Below are positions 17,162 through 26,419 of a DNA stretch of 64,000 nt, one piece after another (the stretch's first letter is position 1; each line of letters begins with the position of its first letter). The DNA is taken from the NCBI RefSeq assembly GCF_900167045.1, contig NZ_FUXJ01000006.1:1-64000 (forward strand), read 5' to 3'. The position numbers were made by a program, and so were the translations under genes. The stretch is from Legionella maceachernii (GTDB lineage Bacteria; Pseudomonadota; Gammaproteobacteria; Legionellales; Legionellaceae). A model generated the notes under the pieces. It saw nothing but the letters and a program-made list of their open reading frames with translations. It was not told where the DNA came from and ran no database searches.

Positions 17162-17949
17162 GATGAAAGCCCCTTGTAATGCCAAAAGGGAGTATCAATT
17201 AAAGGGGTACTGGGCTGAGCTACATTTCTGGCCTGTATCATCCCCGCTGCAAAAGCCTGATGCCCAGCCATGGTGGCGTGTCGAAATGCCTTCGCCATGA
17301 GAATAGGATCAGCGGCCTGAGCCACGGCAGTATTCAATAATACCCCATCAAACCCGAGTTCCATGACTTGCACTGCATGAGACGGCTTGCCAATACCTGC
17401 ATCCACAATTAATGTTATTTCTGGAAAACGACAGCGCAATGTCTCTAAAGCAAAAGGATTAATTAATCCTTTGCCTGAACCAATAGGAGCAGCCCATGGC
17501 ATTAATATTTTACAGCCCGCGTCCACTAATTTTTGACATATCACCAAGTCATCGGTGCAATAAGGAAAGACCTCGAACCCTTCATTAATTAACCATTTGG
17601 CCGCCTCGACTAATTCAAAGGGTTCGGGTTGTAAATGATAATCATCCCCAATCACTTCTAATTTGATCCACGGCGTATCAAACAGCTCTCTTGATAACAT
17701 AGCCGTAGTAATTGCCGATTTGGCATCACGGCATCCTGCTGTATTGGGTAAAAGATGACAACCTAAATTTTTAATCGTGGACCAAAAAAATTCGCTATTT
17801 AAACCTTGTGGCGCTTGGCGCTTTATTGAAAGAGTAATGACTTCCGCCTCAGAAGCTCTAATAGCCTGCTCCATGATCGCTAACGATGGATAGCACGCAG
17901 TTCCCAGTAGCAAACGATTTTTTACTCTTTTTCCGGCTAACTCCCACAT
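17158..17949 (-). CDS. thiG: Thiazole synthase ThiG
   Basis: A 263-residue TIM-barrel enzyme that builds the thiazole phosphate ring from DXP, dehydroglycine and ThiS thiocarboxylate. Family signatures are [10 protein letters not shown] near the start, [14 protein letters not shown] (about 66-79), WIKLEVIGD (about 95-103), [12 protein letters not shown] (about 145-156), [19 protein letters not shown] and [10 protein letters not shown]. The length is normal. It lies between thiS (2-base gap) and thiD'E (4-base overlap) in the riboswitch-controlled operon. With ThiO supplying dehydroglycine, this is the aerobic thiazole route. Confidence 0.95.
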   Translation of the reverse strand: MWELAGKRVKNRLLLGTACYPSLAIMEQAIRASEAEVITLSIKRQAPQGLNSEFFWSTIKNLGCHLLPNTAGCRDAKSAITTAMLSRELFDTPWIKLEVIGDDYHLQPEPFELVEAAKWLINEGFEVFPYCTDDLVICQKLVDAGCKILMPWAAPIGSGKGLINPFALETLRCRFPEITLIVDAGIGKPSHAVQVMELGFDGVLLNTAVAQAADPILMAKAFRHATMAGHQAFAAGMIQARNVAQPSTPLIDTPFWHYKGLSS

Positions 17950-17951
17950 AA

Positions 17952-18155
17952 TTAGCCTCCCTGCATTGGCACAATCAGGTCTATCCGATCGTTTTCATGT
18001 AACAACGTCGTGCCGTAAGCAGCGCGGGGTATCAATTGATTATTGATCGCAATTGCAAAATGCAGTTCCATGTAATGATGAGCCAATAAAAACGCTTGCA
18101 AAGATTCATTCGCTTTTACTTGATATTTTTCATTATTAAGATAGATATTGATCAC
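17952..18155 (-). CDS. thiS: Sulfur carrier protein ThiS
   Basis: A 67-residue ubiquitin-like protein ending in MQGG, whose terminal glycine is adenylated by ThiF and thiocarboxylated as sulfur donor for ThiG. The GTG at 18155 overlaps the thiO stop as GTGA and gives the usual ThiS length; an in-frame upstream start would add only VLH-type residues inside thiO. The fold is suggested by [20 protein letters not shown] and [14 protein letters not shown]. Confidence 0.92.
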   Translation of the reverse strand: MINIYLNNEKYQVKANESLQAFLLAHHYMELHFAIAINNQLIPRAAYGTTLLHENDRIDLIVPMQGG

Positions 18156-19219
18156 GTGAAGCACTCCCAAATTTCTGGATATCGAATCGATTGATGCTGG
18201 CCGCTAAGGCTTCGTAAAATTTCCTCCGCTAATGCGGGGGCTATGAGATACCCATGACGATAAAGTCCGTTAACCGCAATCAGTCCATCGGTCGATTTGA
18301 TACAAGGCAAATGATTGAATAACGTAGGTCGACAATGCGTTACAGTTTTGATAATACGCGCCTCTGAAAATCCGGCATGCACGTAATACGCTGCCGTTAA
18401 CAGCTCCAATGTTGTGCGCACCGAAATTGGGCTAAGATCATTTGCTTCAATTTCACTTGCTCCAACGAGGTAAACATTTCCTGGTCTAGGTACGATATAA
18501 AGATTATAACGAGGGTGTAAAACCCGGAGAGGTCGTTTTAATTGCACCTCTGGCGCATGTAACCAAATTAACTCCCCTCTCAGTGCCCGTAAATTGTTAA
18601 ACGTCTCATGAGCACCTAACCCTCGGCAGTCAAACACCAGGTCAAAATGATGTGTACTGATGTTTGTAGTGATTGATCGCGGCGCGATAGCAATAACCGC
18701 GGTGTTAACATGAAGGGTCAGGTTATTGATGTCAAAATAATTTTGCAGGGCAGACATGAGTGATTGGCAATCAATATGCCCTTCATCGGGAAAATAATAA
18801 GCACTCTCGAATTGGGTCAGCTCGGGTTCTAATTGCCTTAAGTCAGTCTTATTTAACGGTTTAAAAAAAGACCGATTTTGCACCATCTGGCTTGCAATAC
18901 GTCGGCTGAAAATCTGCCACTCTGCCTGATCACGAGGATGACATACCACGAGGGTTCCGGAACGTTGAAAATAAACAGATGCTGACAACTGCTCAATAAT
19001 ACGCGGCCAATGTATGCCAATTGATTCTTGACCGAGATAAGAAATCAATGCAGTTGCCTTATCTAATTCTGAAAAGGGCGTTAGTAACCCAGCGGCAGCT
19101 AGACTGCAATTGGAAGCACCGAAACTTTGATCAAAGAGCGTCACCTGCCATCCTGCATTGTGCAATGCAAGCGCAAGCAAACGCCCCATGATGCCCATAC
19201 CAACAATTCCTGCTTGCAT
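18152..19219 (-). CDS. thiO: Glycine oxidase ThiO
   Basis: A 355-residue FAD-dependent amine oxidase. The N-terminal GIVGMGIMGRLLALALHNAG is a typical FAD-binding Rossmann turn, followed by the DAO-type ASNCSLAAAGLLTPFSE (about 31-47). Further on come VFDCRGLGAHETF, RGELIWLHAP and a C-terminal VNGLYRHGYLIAPALAEEI. ThiO oxidises glycine to dehydroglycine for ThiG. The ATG at 19219 lies two bases after the thi5 stop with GAAGAG upstream. The first half of the conserved GxGxxG reads GMGIMG, as in many ThiO proteins. Confidence 0.92.
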   Translation of the reverse strand: MQAGIVGMGIMGRLLALALHNAGWQVTLFDQSFGASNCSLAAAGLLTPFSELDKATALISYLGQESIGIHWPRIIEQLSASVYFQRSGTLVVCHPRDQAEWQIFSRRIASQMVQNRSFFKPLNKTDLRQLEPELTQFESAYYFPDEGHIDCQSLMSALQNYFDINNLTLHVNTAVIAIAPRSITTNISTHHFDLVFDCRGLGAHETFNNLRALRGELIWLHAPEVQLKRPLRVLHPRYNLYIVPRPGNVYLVGASEIEANDLSPISVRTTLELLTAAYYVHAGFSEARIIKTVTHCRPTLFNHLPCIKSTDGLIAVNGLYRHGYLIAPALAEEILRSLSGQHQSIRYPEIWECFT

Positions 19220-19221
19220 AA

Positions 19222-20169
19222 TTACTCTTCGAGACAACAAGCAATTGGTTCTAAATCAGAGTACGGGACTTTAGGTAAAAACGCATTGGTATAACATTGA
19301 GTGATATCAAAAGCTTTATCAATGATATTTAAATGCTGCGTATAACGCCCTACTTTACTCCAGTCCCTTTCTACATTGTGTAATGATCGTGAGAAAAAGG
19401 GTAACGTATGGGTGAAAATCTTTTGGTACATGGGCGTGCGTAATTGTGGTTTTGTTTGGCACAATAATTCATAGGCTTCTTCGGGATGTTCTGTCGTAAA
19501 AGCCGCGCCTCGTTGCGTTGCTCTCAGAAACCCTTGGACTAATTCAGGGCGCTGCAGCGTTTGTTCAGGAACAATGAATTGAATCGAGCAAAAGCAACAA
19601 CAGCCAAGCCCCGCTAACTGATCAAGACGCAAAAATACGGTTTCGCCTTTGCGCTGTTCCAGTTCAATGCGTTGAAAGTTAATAAATCCAATGCCTGTAT
19701 CAATCACATCACGACAAATCGCATCCGTCACATTCATCCCAATCCGGATTGCTTGATAACTTAAAGGATCAATTCCGGCAAGCTGGGCCAAATCATCTAT
19801 GATTTTCTTACCAAACTCACCAATGTAACCCACGCGTTTACCCACAATATCATGGAATGAATGTATTCCGCTTGATTTTAATGCAATCAACCCAGTCGGT
19901 GGCTCATCAAGCAATGTTCCAATAGAAGTCACTGGATATCCCTTCGCTTTCGCTGCCACCGTATGAATCATCGCCTTTACGCCAAAATGGACATTTCCTA
20001 ACCCCACAAGTTCCGTCACATCACTGGGATCAGCAGGTTCTAAAATGGCAAGTTTAATGTTCTCCTGTGTATAAAAACCGAGTTGTTCTGCCACAAAAAT
20101 GGGGGTGTGATAAGGATTTGCGTACCAATTTAATAGCAAAGTGGTTCGAGTAGATAAATGAGATGACAT
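19222..20169 (-). CDS. thi5: Thi5-type HMP-P synthase
   Basis: A 315-residue periplasmic-binding-protein-fold enzyme of the THI5/NMT1 group. It matches yeast Thi5 throughout: LLNWYANPYHTPIFVAEQLG at the start, ILEPADPSDVTELVG (about 40-54), VKAMIHTVAAKA with the PLP-lysine and histidine (about 63-74), GYIGEFGKK, and the iron/active-site motif GLGCCCFCSIQF (about 186-197). Yeast Thi5 makes HMP-P from its own histidine and PLP; a homologue in L. pneumophila is known to serve in thiamine synthesis. It replaces ThiC, absent here. There is no signal peptide. The ATG at 20169 fits the AGGAG better than the one at 20175. Confidence 0.93.
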   Translation of the reverse strand: MSSHLSTRTTLLLNWYANPYHTPIFVAEQLGFYTQENIKLAILEPADPSDVTELVGLGNVHFGVKAMIHTVAAKAKGYPVTSIGTLLDEPPTGLIALKSSGIHSFHDIVGKRVGYIGEFGKKIIDDLAQLAGIDPLSYQAIRIGMNVTDAICRDVIDTGIGFINFQRIELEQRKGETVFLRLDQLAGLGCCCFCSIQFIVPEQTLQRPELVQGFLRATQRGAAFTTEHPEEAYELLCQTKPQLRTPMYQKIFTHTLPFFSRSLHNVERDWSKVGRYTQHLNIIDKAFDITQCYTNAFLPKVPYSDLEPIACCLEE

Positions 20170-20258
20170 CGCCATAACTCCTCTATGAATATGAATAAAT
20201 CGGGAGATGGCAAAAGGGATCCTGTCCTGTAGAAATAATAGAACATGGATTTATTGAA

Positions 20259-20333
20259 GGCGTCCTTACGCTGATATGACTCAGATCAAGTTCGACGGGT
20301 AAATTCTCAGTCGGTTTCCCGACACCCCGCGCC
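20259..20333 (-). promoter_or_regulatory. TPP riboswitch (THI element)
   Basis: On the minus strand, starting at 20333, the conserved order is GGCGCGGGGTG, CTGAGA, ACCCGTCGAACTTGATCTGA and CAGCG, closing with a CGCC arm that pairs with the first GGCG. These are the THI-box helices and the pyrimidine/pyrophosphate sensor loops. It ends about 90 bases before the thi5 start and would shut the whole operon when thiamine pyrophosphate is plentiful. No T-run terminator is obvious, so control of translation is the likelier mode. Confidence 0.93.
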
Positions 20334-20528
20334 ATCTAACAAACACGGTTATGCTATATGCTAATTTTTTGTTTGTCAAAATATCGCTTGCACCCTATTT
20401 TATGCCTACTGCCTGTACCGGCTTTTAGCAACCAGATTTCGCATTTCTACTCAATTGAGGAACTCTGTTTCGTTCAAAGCCAAAAAGGTGGTATCATGGC
20501 CAGCTTTGATAATTTCTAGCATTTTTCT

Positions 20529-21302
20529 ATGCATGCGGAAACCTTAAGAGCGACGGCTTTTATCACCGTGAATTTGGATTTTTTCTCTGCGCCCTTCCTT
20601 AATCAAGTTGAATTTCAGGGCTGGGTTGCTAATTCTGGCCAAGAGGGCAATATTAAAAATTTAACCGACACCCTGTATCTTAGCTTAACAAACCCCGTCT
20701 CCTATCTTGCAGAGTTTATTGACGCACTCATTGGCAAAGCACTAGGCCCCAAGGACACTGCCTGCCTACGCTACGGCGATAATCAAAGGTTAATTGCTTT
20801 GTTTGAGCAAAATAGATCGCTAACAAAAACAATTGTGTACTTAGCTAGAAACCCCGCGATTAAAAAATGGAATGAAGACCATCCTGAGATAGTGAATAAA
20901 ACGAGAAAAATAAATCAATTAATGAGTGCGTTGGCCTTTTTTCGAGAAAAATCTGAAAAAATGGCTGAAACCGGATTTATTGATGAGGCCAGATTAGGAT
21001 TTCAACTTATTGATGATATCAAAAAAGAAATGGTTAAATTAATCGATGCCATACAAGACGACTCCAATTCATTTTATAAAAATTGCGTCACTTATATCCA
21101 TCAAGCAAGATTACAGTTAACTAACCATTGGGATTATAAACAAATTCTTAGGCATTTACTTTTTGTAATAAGCGATAACTTTAATCGCGCCTTTCCCTGC
21201 TTACAATGTAATTCTTTTTTTAACGAACGATCTGAATACATTACCTCGTTAGGTTCCATCGAAAAAACAGCATGCGCTATTAAGCAAAGAAACTCGATTT
21301 AA
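20529..21302 (+). CDS. Unknown helical protein
   Basis: A 257-residue protein I do not recognise. It is mostly charged helix: two or three long heptad-like stretches (about 75-175, including KIKKWNEDHPEIVNKTRKIN-like segments) suggest a coiled-coil or helical bundle. Near the end are two Cys (FPCLQCNSFF). A mildly hydrophobic start (about 8-25) is not a convincing signal peptide. No ribosome binding site is clear. It converges with the Sel1-like gene, overlapping its stop. The lone, AT-rich, family-less character is typical of Legionella effector candidates, without proof. Confidence 0.6.
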   Translation: MHAETLRATAFITVNLDFFSAPFLNQVEFQGWVANSGQEGNIKNLTDTLYLSLTNPVSYLAEFIDALIGKALGPKDTACLRYGDNQRLIALFEQNRSLTKTIVYLARNPAIKKWNEDHPEIVNKTRKINQLMSALAFFREKSEKMAETGFIDEARLGFQLIDDIKKEMVKLIDAIQDDSNSFYKNCVTYIHQARLQLTNHWDYKQILRHLLFVISDNFNRAFPCLQCNSFFNERSEYITSLGSIEKTACAIKQRNSI

Positions 21303-22585
21303 ACGGAAAATGTTAATCGCGCAACCGCATCATTCTTAGCATCTAGCGCATCAACCAGTTGATTTAAGTTGTCCATATATTCCAATAAAATTTGCTGCAA
21401 CGATGGATTCTCCACGCATTTGGTGACGGGCACGGCTAAAATCTGCTCTCGTATACTCGACAGTTTTTCTCGCAAATCGGAGGTAGATGAAGGGTCTTTT
21501 GCAAGTTTATAAGCCTCCTCAATTGCCAACACTAAATTTTCTTTGTTAAATCGAGGAAAGAATTCATCTAATTCGCCAGCAATCCTACAAGCAAATTGAT
21601 GTAATTTACCAAAAGCAGTGGAAATAAAAAGCGTCTCATTGTCTTGCATCAATAATAGCGCTCGAATACTGCTTATTTCATTATGTAGCCTATTAATAAG
21701 TAAAATGCTATTTAGGTAGTTATTATCTGATCTTTGCGTTATGCATTCAAATAATGATCGAGCACTAAAAAAACCAACGCTCTTCGATTTTTCTTGGGTG
21801 AGAGATTTCGAAAAAACACTGTTGAGGTAAATCATATCCTTATTTCCTGAATCCATCCCTTGTTGAATATATTGCCGTCCTAAAGCGGTATAGTGACTAT
21901 TCCAATAGGATTTCTTCATCCAAAAGCTCAATATTTCACCGGCCCGAAATAAAAAAACTTCGTCGTGAGAGTCGGAATAATTTTGTTGAATAAGACAACG
22001 TATTAAATGGGCGATACCGGTGCTATCACCTGCCTCTCCTGCATCAACAAATAGGTTGTTCAATAGTTTTTGCCAAACAAAGATATCTTTTGCAATGGAG
22101 GTTTGTCCTTTTCGTAAGTGCCACATCAAATCATTCAGCCCTTCATAACTCCCTAATTTGAAAGCAATAATAAAATAGTCAATCGCTTTTTTTCCTTCTT
22201 TGATGGATAAAGAAAGCTTATTGCAGTGAGTACCTGCATAGATGGAAGCAAGATAATGTGCTGCGTGCTGATTTTCAAGCAGTACGGATTGCTCTAAAAA
22301 ATGAATACCTCGTTTGAATTCCGACTCACTCACTTTATCTTGTGAAGTGAAGAACACCCCAAGGCAAAACAAAGCTAATGATTGCAAATCATCTGAATGG
22401 GAATAAACCGTTGATTCCAATTTTTGTAGGGTGATGTCTTTTTTAAATTCGCTACATTGAGAACAGTTTTCAGGATGATTTTCATCGATATGAGTAGCAA
22501 CATAAGCAACATGCATCGCCGTCTTCCAAACGGGCCGTAGCTCTTGTACGGATAAATAAGAAATTGCTGAGGCGGATTCTGTCAT
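21299..22585 (-). CDS. Sel1/TPR-like repeat protein, unknown function
   Basis: A 428-residue soluble protein from the ATG at 22585. The frame also opens at a TTG nine codons up, but TATAAT (22623-22618) lies so close that transcription would begin near it. Repeats of Sel1/TPR type appear at about 70-170: LALFCLGVFFTSQDKVSESE, GIHFLEQSVLLENQHAAHYLASIY and KKAIDYFIIAFKLGSYEGL. A CSQCSEF pair lies near the N-terminus. Sel1 repeats mediate protein contacts and occur in several Legionella virulence proteins (such as EnhC, LpnE). There is no signal peptide here, so a translocated protein is possible. Confidence 0.65.
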   Translation of the reverse strand: MTESASAISYLSVQELRPVWKTAMHVAYVATHIDENHPENCSQCSEFKKDITLQKLESTVYSHSDDLQSLALFCLGVFFTSQDKVSESEFKRGIHFLEQSVLLENQHAAHYLASIYAGTHCNKLSLSIKEGKKAIDYFIIAFKLGSYEGLNDLMWHLRKGQTSIAKDIFVWQKLLNNLFVDAGEAGDSTGIAHLIRCLIQQNYSDSHDEVFLFRAGEILSFWMKKSYWNSHYTALGRQYIQQGMDSGNKDMIYLNSVFSKSLTQEKSKSVGFFSARSLFECITQRSDNNYLNSILLINRLHNEISSIRALLLMQDNETLFISTAFGKLHQFACRIAGELDEFFPRFNKENLVLAIEEAYKLAKDPSSTSDLREKLSSIREQILAVPVTKCVENPSLQQILLEYMDNLNQLVDALDAKNDAVARLTFSV

Positions 22586-22749
22586 CGCTGATTTATACGG
22601 ACGTTTGGTCAACCAGCAATTATACTCGATTTATCAACTCCAATCCATTCTGCTCCCATCTAAAAACATTTGCTCAAATTTAAAGCCCTTAAGGCTTAGG
22701 TAATTATGTGTCCACTATAATTACATTATGTGCATTAAAAATTCTTTTC

Positions 22750-24123
22750 ATGCCTAGTTTGATTAAAAATTTAGCGGACTTTAGCGGCCAAGGGGTAAAA
22801 GACAATTCGGGTGGACACGCTGCCAGCGTGTATAAGAAAAAACCTAAAGAAAAACAAAAAGAAGGCAGCCAACGAGATAAGAAATCATGGTTTCTCAAAG
22901 AGGCTTATTCTCCCACAGAGCCTTTAGAGCTCGAGGTTATTGCAGGTGAATTATACCGCTTCTGGATCGGTAATACCCAACCTAAAACCCGCTTGGTCAG
23001 CGACAAGAGCCGCTTCATTGCCTCAGAAGGGGTTCCGGGGTTTCATACCTTTCAATCGATAATGGCCGAAGGAGGTGAGCCTAAAGATTATAAAACGTTA
23101 GCTCGTATCCTAGTTTGCTCCTTAGTCTTAGCTGAGATTGATTTAAAATCAGATAACATCGGCAACAATAGCAATGGCTGCGCAGTTAAAATTGACCACG
23201 ACTCCTCATTGTGGCCTATTGTCATAAAATTAATGTCAATCCAAAATGACATTAACAAAATAGAATTTACTTTTGAAGATTTAGACAAGATCTTATATCC
23301 ACCCAATTACAAGGTCAGTGCATGGGCAGGTGGATTAAGTAAAGAAATAAGAGACAGACTTGCAGCCAGCGAAGCGTTCCAAACCGAAGTCTATGCACAA
23401 GTACTCAAGTTATTAGTTTCACCTCCTGAATTAATAGCGATGATTCAAGATTTGAATGCACCAGCTGATCTTCAATTAAAACAGGAGATAAGCGAATTTA
23501 TTCAAGGGCGTCTTAGTTTACTGAAAAAAGAAGCGCTAAAAAGCCGAGGATTTCGGCAGTTTGTTTCGAGCCTAGAAGTCTCTGAACATAAACAATTTTT
23601 ATGCGAGGAGCTTAGCGAATTTTTATCGGAAAATAGAGCCTATGTCCCAACTTTTAACATTGAACAATCCATTACTGATTCCTTGCAAGAAATAAGAACT
23701 TCAGTCGATGATTTTAACAAAATTCTCTCTTTAAAAGAGCGACTAATGCTGAATCCCCTTAATGCAGAACATCTTAAATACTGGCAAAGCAAAACCACCT
23801 TTATCAAAGGCCCCCATGGGATCCTGTTAGGAGGTGCAAAAGTCACATTAGAGGGTGAAACCTATAGTATCCCAACCAAAATTGCCCAAATCATGAAACT
23901 GAATTCAAATAGGTTTTCTTACACAGAGTATAAAGATGAAATTGATAAGATTAGGAAACCCCTTCCAAGCTCAGGGATGTATTCCTTCTTTGAAGAAATG
24001 AGAGACGAAATAACCCAAGATAAGACAACAAGATTATTTTATAAAATCAAAGACATTGAGGACCTTAACCTCAAAGAATTCGATGGGAATCCCAACAATT
24101 CATTAACATCCCCCTCAAAATAG
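22750..24123 (+). CDS. Kinase-like protein, candidate type IV effector
   Basis: A 457-residue protein with the residue pattern of the protein/lipid-kinase fold: a Gly-rich turn GGHAAS (21-26), a lysine strand SWFLKEA (Lys50), a helix glutamate EVIAGEL (Glu62/67), a catalytic-loop-like IDLKSDNIGN (Asp131, Asn136) and a metal-ligand strand KIDHDSSL (Asp149/151). The order and spacing recall PI3/4-kinase-like Legionella effectors. The remaining 280 residues are helical and unknown. A perfect TATAAT at 22716-22721 favours the ATG at 22750 over a GTG at 22708. The gene is alone and has no signal peptide. Substrate and activity are inferred, not shown. Confidence 0.65.
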   Translation: MPSLIKNLADFSGQGVKDNSGGHAASVYKKKPKEKQKEGSQRDKKSWFLKEAYSPTEPLELEVIAGELYRFWIGNTQPKTRLVSDKSRFIASEGVPGFHTFQSIMAEGGEPKDYKTLARILVCSLVLAEIDLKSDNIGNNSNGCAVKIDHDSSLWPIVIKLMSIQNDINKIEFTFEDLDKILYPPNYKVSAWAGGLSKEIRDRLAASEAFQTEVYAQVLKLLVSPPELIAMIQDLNAPADLQLKQEISEFIQGRLSLLKKEALKSRGFRQFVSSLEVSEHKQFLCEELSEFLSENRAYVPTFNIEQSITDSLQEIRTSVDDFNKILSLKERLMLNPLNAEHLKYWQSKTTFIKGPHGILLGGAKVTLEGETYSIPTKIAQIMKLNSNRFSYTEYKDEIDKIRKPLPSSGMYSFFEEMRDEITQDKTTRLFYKIKDIEDLNLKEFDGNPNNSLTSPSK

Positions 24124-24272
24124 TTAGGACGGACAAACACCTGTTTTGTTTAACCAGCTAGTGTTATCATCACTACGTTCAACTTAGGGTCATATCAAGT
24201 AAACTAGGCTTCAGTCCCCAATACAGCTTGTGCAATGATCCGTTCCGAACCTAACCCGTATGGAGGCCCATT

Positions 24273-24563
24273 ATGGCAAAAAATAAAATTGCGAAGCAGG
24301 AAGAAATAATAACGCCTGATAGTTTCGACTTCATGTTTTCCGATGATTTACCCCCTTTTGATGAAGCAAATATGACCGGTGCAATTAATGGACTGATTGA
24401 AGCCAGTAATCAACAAATGAAAATTGCTTTCGAACTCACTAAATTAATTGCGGGGAATAATAATAACGAAGAGCAGGTATTTTCAGTGTATAAAAAAGCA
24501 GTAAAAATAGTCTGCGAAAACTATTCATTAAAAAACCTATTAAATGAACTTGAAATTTCTTAG
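24273..24563 (+). CDS. Unknown small acidic protein
   Basis: A 96-residue protein I do not recognise. A charged start (MAKNKIAKQEE) is followed by an acidic, disordered part (FMFSDDLPPFDEAN) and two amphipathic helices (about 35-60 and 65-92). GGAGG stands at good distance from the ATG. It is 15 bases upstream of the VOC-family gene and probably shares its message. A small adaptor or regulator would fit, but nothing in the sequence says so. Confidence 0.6.
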   Translation: MAKNKIAKQEEIITPDSFDFMFSDDLPPFDEANMTGAINGLIEASNQQMKIAFELTKLIAGNNNNEEQVFSVYKKAVKIVCENYSLKNLLNELEIS

Positions 24564-24578
24564 ATAAGGAAGATCACG

Positions 24579-25058
24579 ATGACTCAAGCAATACCCGACG
24601 GATTTCATACCATTACCCCCGCTCTGACCTTTAAAGACAGCAAACAGGCCATTGAATTCTATCAAAAAGCATTTAACGCCAAGCCAATGACTGTTTTCCC
24701 CCACCCGAGCGGTAAAGGCATCATGCATGCTACTTTGAAAGTGGGTAATTCCATTATCATGATGGGTGATGAAATGAATGGAGGAGAAAATTGCTCTAAA
24801 AGCGTGGAGACGCTTGGAAGCTCCCCCATTGGCTTTTTCATGTATGTCTCAGATGTGGATGCAGCGTTTAAGCAAGCAGTAGCCGCTGGCGGTCAAGCAA
24901 TGATGCCTGTAACAGAGATGTTTTGGGGGGATCGAGTCGGCCAGATTAAAGATCCTTTTGGTTACTCGTGGATGATAGCCACCCACATACAAGATTTAAC
25001 TCCAAATGAAATCACTCGGCGTGCTGAGGCTTTTTTTAGTGCTCACGCTAAAAAATAA
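24579..25058 (+). CDS. VOC-family (PhnB/glyoxalase-like) protein
   Basis: A 159-residue vicinal-oxygen-chelate fold protein. It shows ITPALTFKDSKQAIEFYQKAF (about 11-31), IIMMGDE (about 59-65), GFFMYVSDVDAAFKQAVAAG and a closing DRVGQIKDPFGYSWMIATH (about 121-139), the PhnB-like subgroup pattern. Relatives are metal-dependent lyases, dioxygenases or resistance proteins; most PhnB-like ones have no assigned reaction. AAGGAAG precedes the ATG. It is likely co-transcribed with the small upstream gene. Confidence 0.9.
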   Translation: MTQAIPDGFHTITPALTFKDSKQAIEFYQKAFNAKPMTVFPHPSGKGIMHATLKVGNSIIMMGDEMNGGENCSKSVETLGSSPIGFFMYVSDVDAAFKQAVAAGGQAMMPVTEMFWGDRVGQIKDPFGYSWMIATHIQDLTPNEITRRAEAFFSAHAKK

Positions 25059-25212
25059 ATGCCCATTTTAGGAATGCCCTAAGCAAGAAGCAAAATCCTT
25101 TTAGAACATCGAGTAAGTGGATAAAAAAGGCTTATTCAAGCAAGCGTTGACAAACTACAGGTATTGCGACTAGTTTGTAACAACAAATGGCTTTGAACTT
25201 CGTGGAGTAATC

Positions 25213-25941
25213 ATGCGCGCTAAAGGGATTTTTTTGCATGACCCAGGGCATTTAAACGGTAGTCAATGCATTTTCTTTGCTCTCCTCTTCCTCACTATTT
25301 CCTGTTTTTCTTATGCCGCGCAAAGCATGGGCATGCGGGGAGGGCGTTATTGCGAAATTATAATAGGAAAAAAGCTTACAACTTATCTTGTTTATAATAC
25401 ATGGGGCCTAAATGATTGTCCTGAAAATCAGTGGAAAACGCTATCCGTCTCCCAGCTAAAAAAAGAAACAGGTTCCTCCTTTATCCACCTGAATGGGCCT
25501 CGTTATTGGGTTTTCGATGGGTTTAAAAATACCCATTTAATTAATCCGGATGTAAAAACATTTAATGGCATTACCATGCGAGAAGCGGGTGTTCTTTATA
25601 TCAGTTTGTCTGATTTATTTTCTTTCGAACACCCTTACCAGAAACACAAAGTCCAGCGACAAACCACATGGATTTATCAAGCGGGTAAACCTGTGTACGA
25701 GCTCATTGATTCTCAAAGCAACGTGTTCGTCATGCAATCTTATAGCGCACAAAAAATGACTCAAAACGAAAATTCACTCAGCCAATTAGGCGCTAAATTA
25801 AACTTACCGAAGGGGTGGAAGTTCAAAACAGGAATTTTAAAAAAAGAAGAAACAATTCAAGCCATTAACCAGTTGGCGATCGTCGTCCAAGACGATTTCT
25901 TAAACACTTATCAGCAATCAACTCATGACTTTGTGCAATAA
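25213..25941 (+). CDS. Exported protein of unknown function
   Basis: A 242-residue protein. Residues about 18-36 (CIFFALLFLTISCFSYA) form a signal peptide with likely cleavage after SYA, leaving a periplasmic protein. The mature part has two early Cys that could pair (RYCEI, NDCPE) and several Trp-rich strands (RYWVFDGF, QTTWIYQAG), suggesting a beta-rich domain. I do not recognise the family; similar proteins of about this size are common in Legionella. GGAG precedes the ATG. Confidence 0.65.
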   Translation: MRAKGIFLHDPGHLNGSQCIFFALLFLTISCFSYAAQSMGMRGGRYCEIIIGKKLTTYLVYNTWGLNDCPENQWKTLSVSQLKKETGSSFIHLNGPRYWVFDGFKNTHLINPDVKTFNGITMREAGVLYISLSDLFSFEHPYQKHKVQRQTTWIYQAGKPVYELIDSQSNVFVMQSYSAQKMTQNENSLSQLGAKLNLPKGWKFKTGILKKEETIQAINQLAIVVQDDFLNTYQQSTHDFVQ

Positions 25942-25983
25942 TTATCTTGTAAACATTGTTTTGATTTGCTTTGTGGCTGACTC

Positions 25984-26319
25984 ATGAAAGAAGTTGAAAA
26001 TATAATAAAAGAAGCAATTGAAAATCAAAAGGTTATCCACTTTGACTATAATGGCTATTCGCGTCGGGTCGAACCCCATCACTATGGGCTGTTAAATCAA
26101 TTCAAGCAGCTTCACGGTTACCAAATCGGTAATGGGAGTAAAAGTGGCAAAGTACCTCAATGGAAAAATTTTCGACTTGAGCGCATTCGCAATATTTCCA
26201 TTGATCATGCAACGGCTTTCGCACGGCGCAACGATCACAATCCTTTAAATTCGCATTATTCCAAAATCTTAAAATCCGTTGAGACAAACAAGCGCTCTAA
26301 ACGACACAGGCCAATTTAA
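25984..26319 (+). CDS. Stand-alone WYL-domain-like protein
   Basis: A 111-residue protein. The pattern AIENQKVIHFDYNGYSRRVEPHHYG (split about 12-36) followed by LHGYQIG and FRLERIRNISI is that of a WYL domain (strand, Y/R motif, R-x-F-R-L-x-R-I). WYL domains sense nucleotides or other ligands, usually attached to a DNA-binding domain in transcription factors linked to phage defence and DNA damage. Here no helix-turn-helix is attached: the protein starts with one short helix and ends in a basic tail. Confidence 0.65.
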   Translation: MKEVENIIKEAIENQKVIHFDYNGYSRRVEPHHYGLLNQFKQLHGYQIGNGSKSGKVPQWKNFRLERIRNISIDHATAFARRNDHNPLNSHYSKILKSVETNKRSKRHRPI

Positions 26320-26419
26320 ATTCATTCCATTACTTGCCTAGAATCACAACATCTCTTGAAGGACTTGCCGATGTGGCTCAGAAGAAATCGCTTCTCAGCT
26401 TAATAGCAATGACAATCCT

